Shown piece by piece: positions 32,879-35,155 of a DNA stretch of 35,155 nucleotides; positions within the stretch are counted from its first letter, which is position 1; the number at the start of each line of letters is the position of its first letter. The stretch is from Paracoccaceae bacterium (GTDB taxonomy: Bacteria; Pseudomonadota; Alphaproteobacteria; Rhodobacterales; Rhodobacteraceae). The notes under the pieces were generated by a model, which was not told where the DNA came from, made no database searches, and was given only the letters and a program-made list of their open reading frames with translations. The stretch spans positions 1 through 35,155 of the forward strand of contig WOUW01000045.1 of the NCBI GenBank assembly GCA_009773055.1, written 5' to 3'. Made by a program: the position numbers and the translations under genes.

Positions 32879-34050
32879 CCCTCGGCCCCGACCAGCGCGC
32901 GGGCAAACTCCTCCGGGTCGAAGGGGGCAAGGTCGTCGATCTGTTCACCCACGCCGATGGCATGAATTGGCAGGCCGAATTTGTCGGCCAGTGCCACCAG
33001 CACGCCGCCTTTGGCCGTGCCGTCCAGCTTGGTCATCACCAGACCCGACACATCGGCAATCTTGCGGAAGATATCGACCTGCGTCACCGCGTTCTGCCCC
33101 GTCGTCGCGTCCAGCACCAACAGGGTGTTATGCGGCGCGGTCGGATCGACCTTGCGGATCACCCGGACAATCTTCGCCAGCTCCTCCATCAGGTCCTGCC
33201 GGTTCTGCAACCGACCTGCCGTGTCGATCATCAGAAGGTCCGCGCCATCCGCCCGCGCCTTGGTCAGCGCGTCAAATGCCAGCGAGGCCGGGTCCGACCC
33301 CTCGGGAGCCGTCAGCACCGGCACCCCCGCGCGCTGGCCCCAGATCTGCAACTGCTCCACCGCCGCCGCACGGAACGTGTCGCCCGCCGCAATCACCACC
33401 GTCTTGCCCGCCGCCTTGAACTGCGAGGCGAGCTTGCCGATCGTCGTCGTCTTGCCCGAGCCGTTCACGCCCACCACCAGCACGACCTGCGGCTTCTGCG
33501 GATACAAGGGCATCGGCCGTGCCACCGGCTCCATGATCCGCGAGACCTCTGCCGCCAGCGCCGTACGCAGCTCGGATGTCGACACCTTGCGCCCGAACCG
33601 CCCCTCGGCGATGTTCGCGGTGACCCGCACAGCCGTATCCACGCCCATGTCGGCCTGGATCAGCAACTCCTCCAAGCTTTCCAGCATCGCGTCGTCGAGC
33701 ACCCGGCGGGGTTCCTCCGACCGGCCGAAAAGGCGGCCCAGAATGCCAGGTCGGGCAGCCTCGGGCTCGGTAGAACGCGAAATCGTTGTCGTCATGCCCC
33801 GGTCCATCGGCGTCGGATCCTCGGGCATCGGAAGGTCCGGCTCCGGTGCTGCAGGCTCCGGCAGTTCCGGCAGATCGGGTTCCGGGATCTCTGGCGTGAC
33901 AGGCTCGGGACTTTCCGGAACGGTCGGCGGCACTTCCCGCTCTGGTGTGCGCGGCCCCTCGGCCCCGTCCGCCACCAGCGCCTCAAGCCCTTCGCCGATC
34001 TTGTCGGAAGACCGGAACATCCGCTCCTTGAGCTTCTTGAAGAACGACAT
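32875..34050 (-). CDS. ftsY: Signal recognition particle receptor FtsY
   Basis: FtsY is the membrane-associated GTPase that docks SRP-ribosome complexes at the translocon. The 391-residue protein starts MSFFKKLKERMFRSS, an amphipathic membrane-targeting helix. A Pro/Glu-rich acidic linker follows at about 40-82 with repeats such as EPDLPELPEP. The NG domain comes next: P-loop GVNGSGKTTT (194-203), AAGDTFRAAAVEQL, DTAGRLQNRQDLMEEL, LDATTGQNA and TKLDGTAKGG. All G motifs are intact. The ATG at 34050 gives the expected N-terminus; the frame is open eleven codons further. It heads an operon of overlapping genes reaching to ispZ. Confidence 0.96.
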   Translation of the reverse strand: MSFFKKLKERMFRSSDKIGEGLEALVADGAEGPRTPEREVPPTVPESPEPVTPEIPEPDLPELPEPAAPEPDLPMPEDPTPMDRGMTTTISRSTEPEAARPGILGRLFGRSEEPRRVLDDAMLESLEELLIQADMGVDTAVRVTANIAEGRFGRKVSTSELRTALAAEVSRIMEPVARPMPLYPQKPQVVLVVGVNGSGKTTTIGKLASQFKAAGKTVVIAAGDTFRAAAVEQLQIWGQRAGVPVLTAPEGSDPASLAFDALTKARADGADLLMIDTAGRLQNRQDLMEELAKIVRVIRKVDPTAPHNTLLVLDATTGQNAVTQVDIFRKIADVSGLVMTKLDGTAKGGVLVALADKFGLPIHAIGVGEQIDDLAPFDPEEFARALVGAEG

Positions 34051-34114
34051 GGGCGCACCCCTCTCGGCCAGATTTCCCTTCACCTAGTCGCTTTGGCCCC
34101 CCATGGGAAGGCCG

Positions 34115-34819
34115 TCAGACCGGACCCGCGCGCCAGAACATGACCGCTCCCCAGCCGATCAGCGCCTGTGCCCCCCAGTAGGCCGGCCACAGCGCCAGCG
34201 CGAGGCCCCGCCGCCGCCCCGCATCGCGAACGACGAACAGCTGCAACGCCAGCATCAGGTCTGAAGCGATGAACAGCGTCGCCCCCAGCCGCAAGACTCC
34301 CCGCCCGTCATGCACGGGCAGCAAAAGCGCCGCCAACCCCATCACCCCGATCAGCGCCACATAGCCCCGCACCGGTCCACGCAAGGCACCGGTGCGCGGC
34401 GCGAGCCAGACCTCGGTCGACACCAGAAGGCCCAGAAGCCCCGCCAGCACCACCGCTTCCGCAATCCCGACCCCGTCGAACCCGATCTCCGCCGACCGCA
34501 GCAGAAACCCGCCCGCATAGGCCAGATGCCCCAGCCCGAACGCCGCCACCCCCGCCAGAAAGACCCGCTCACCTTTCAGCGCCAGAAGCAGATCGCCCAG
34601 CGCTCCCAGCGCCAGACCCAGCGGAACCAGCCAGAACCACGCCCCGCCCGGCAACGTGATCAGCAGCACAGCCAACAGCCCGGTCGAGGCCGTCTTGACC
34701 GCCGCCCCGACAATCCCCTTGACGTCGGACGCGGCAAATCGTCCCCAATAGGCCAGCGCGGCCGCCAGCGACACTATGGCAGTTGCGGATGCCATCAAAT
34801 CGCCCAAGCTTTCCTCCAT
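34115..34819 (-). CDS. YhhN-family membrane protein (lysoplasmalogenase-like)
   Basis: A 234-residue protein of about eight hydrophobic helices. The family features are LGLALGALGDLLLALKGERVFLAGVAAFGLGHLAYAGGF, with GDLLL and GHLAY, and a later GATLFIASDLMLALQLF with SDLML. These conserved acidic membrane motifs define YhhN/TMEM86 proteins, some of which cleave the vinyl ether bond of lysoplasmalogens; for bacterial members function is largely unproven. Start choice is uncertain: the ATG at 34819 (with GAGGG upstream) or 34795 (MASATAIVSL). It follows ftsY upstream by 64 bases on the same strand and is divergent from the alkB-like gene. Confidence 0.85.
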   Translation of the reverse strand: MEESLGDLMASATAIVSLAAALAYWGRFAASDVKGIVGAAVKTASTGLLAVLLITLPGGAWFWLVPLGLALGALGDLLLALKGERVFLAGVAAFGLGHLAYAGGFLLRSAEIGFDGVGIAEAVVLAGLLGLLVSTEVWLAPRTGALRGPVRGYVALIGVMGLAALLLPVHDGRGVLRLGATLFIASDLMLALQLFVVRDAGRRRGLALALWPAYWGAQALIGWGAVMFWRAGPV

Positions 34820-34857
34820 CCACTGCCGGCCCTCGGCGCAATGAAACCCCGGACCCC

Positions 34858-35155
34858 ATGGCCACGCAAGCCGATCCTCCCCTGCCCCTTGCCGCTTTCG
34901 TCGTGGCCTCTCTCTTGCCCTTGCCCCTGATCGCATTGGGCCTGGCGTTCGGCGGGCCTTGGCTCTGGGCCGCTTTGCTCTACATGGCGGTCCTCACCCT
35001 GATCCTCGACCAGCTCATCCCCCTGACCGCAGGCCAGTCCGACGCGACCGAGTTTCCCGCCGCCGATGTCCTCCTCGTCGCCATCGGCCTCTCCGCCCTG
35101 GCCCTCCTCCCCCTCGCGACCTGGGGCATCGCCGGATCGTCCGGCCTCTCCCCCG
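34858..35155 (+). CDS. Alkane 1-monooxygenase (AlkB-like), N-terminal part cut by the window end
   Basis: An open frame from the ATG at 34858 to the window end, 99 codons without a stop. It encodes hydrophobic segments PLAAFVVASLLPLPLIALGLAF and PWLWAALLYMAVLTLILDQL, then a loop with ATEFPAADVLLVAIGLSALALLPLATWGIAG. This resembles the first helices of rhodobacterial AlkB-type membrane di-iron hydroxylases, which oxidise n-alkanes with rubredoxin. The diagnostic His clusters would lie beyond the window, so the name rests on the N-terminal helices and the LDQL...FPAAD pattern only. A general fatty-acid desaturase relative is the alternative. It starts 38 bases from the divergent YhhN gene. Confidence 0.65.
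   Translation, partial: MATQADPPLPLAAFVVASLLPLPLIALGLAFGGPWLWAALLYMAVLTLILDQLIPLTAGQSDATEFPAADVLLVAIGLSALALLPLATWGIAGSSGLSP

Overview
The window looks like chromosomal core sequence from an alphaproteobacterium of the Rhodobacteraceae (a Rhodobacter/Tabrizicola/Gemmobacter-like organism). The grounds are high GC, dense codon use with frequent ATGA/GTGA overlaps, and gene neighbourhoods I know from that family: folB-folP-glmM; glyQ-DUF6446-glyS next to a PPDK-like gene; and ftsY followed by membrane genes and ispZ. These calls rest on recognised protein motifs and on memory of family context, not on a database search. No tRNA, rRNA, CRISPR array, insertion sequence or prophage was seen. No stretch longer than about 300 bases lacks a gene.

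Layout. 1-2746: a truncated GntR/FCD regulator at the window edge, a HAD nucleotidase, a small membrane protein and a UbiH/COQ6-type hydroxylase. 2976-6043 (minus): a class V aminotransferase and an enolase-superfamily enzyme as a two-gene unit, preceded by two Lrp/AsnC genes, of which the second has lost its DNA-binding domain. 6169-8328 (plus): ilvC with a strong terminator, a small membrane protein and a frameshifted glycosyltransferase-like gene. 8413-13421 (minus): a secreted protein of unknown function, glmM-folP-folB (cell-wall amino sugar and folate) and a SleB-like cell-wall hydrolase. 13607-20578 (minus): a PPDK-like protein and the glycyl-tRNA synthetase genes glyS and glyQ, with a FkbM methyltransferase and a DUF6446 gene between them. 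20755-22500 (plus): a secreted peptidoglycan-binding protein with a dead trypsin-like domain. 22503-25085 (minus): trkH and folE2. 25262-26516 (minus): metZ under a SAM-II riboswitch with its own terminator. 26637-28756 (plus): an alpha/beta hydrolase and a TPR protein. 28834-34050 (minus): a tightly overlapping operon starting with ftsY. 34115-35155: a YhhN-family membrane protein and, divergently, the start of an alkB-like gene cut by the window edge.

The most striking feature is a pattern rather than one system. Several otherwise recognisable genes lack a short internal segment that carries an essential motif. The second Lrp gene lacks its helix-turn-helix, the enolase its third metal ligand, the FkbM methyltransferase its SAM-binding loop, and metZ about 67 bases near its 3' end. 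A glycosyltransferase-like gene has a frameshift and a GntR gene is cut short. This could be real gene decay, or a sequencing/assembly artefact that drops short GC-rich segments; read mapping would decide. Conversely, glyS carries a visibly AT-richer insertion of roughly 80-95 residues.

Two further proteins appear to be conserved catalytic degenerates rather than decaying genes: a PPDK homologue with a lost ATP site, and a trypsin-like domain with no catalytic triad. FolB carries an extra C-terminal domain of unknown function.
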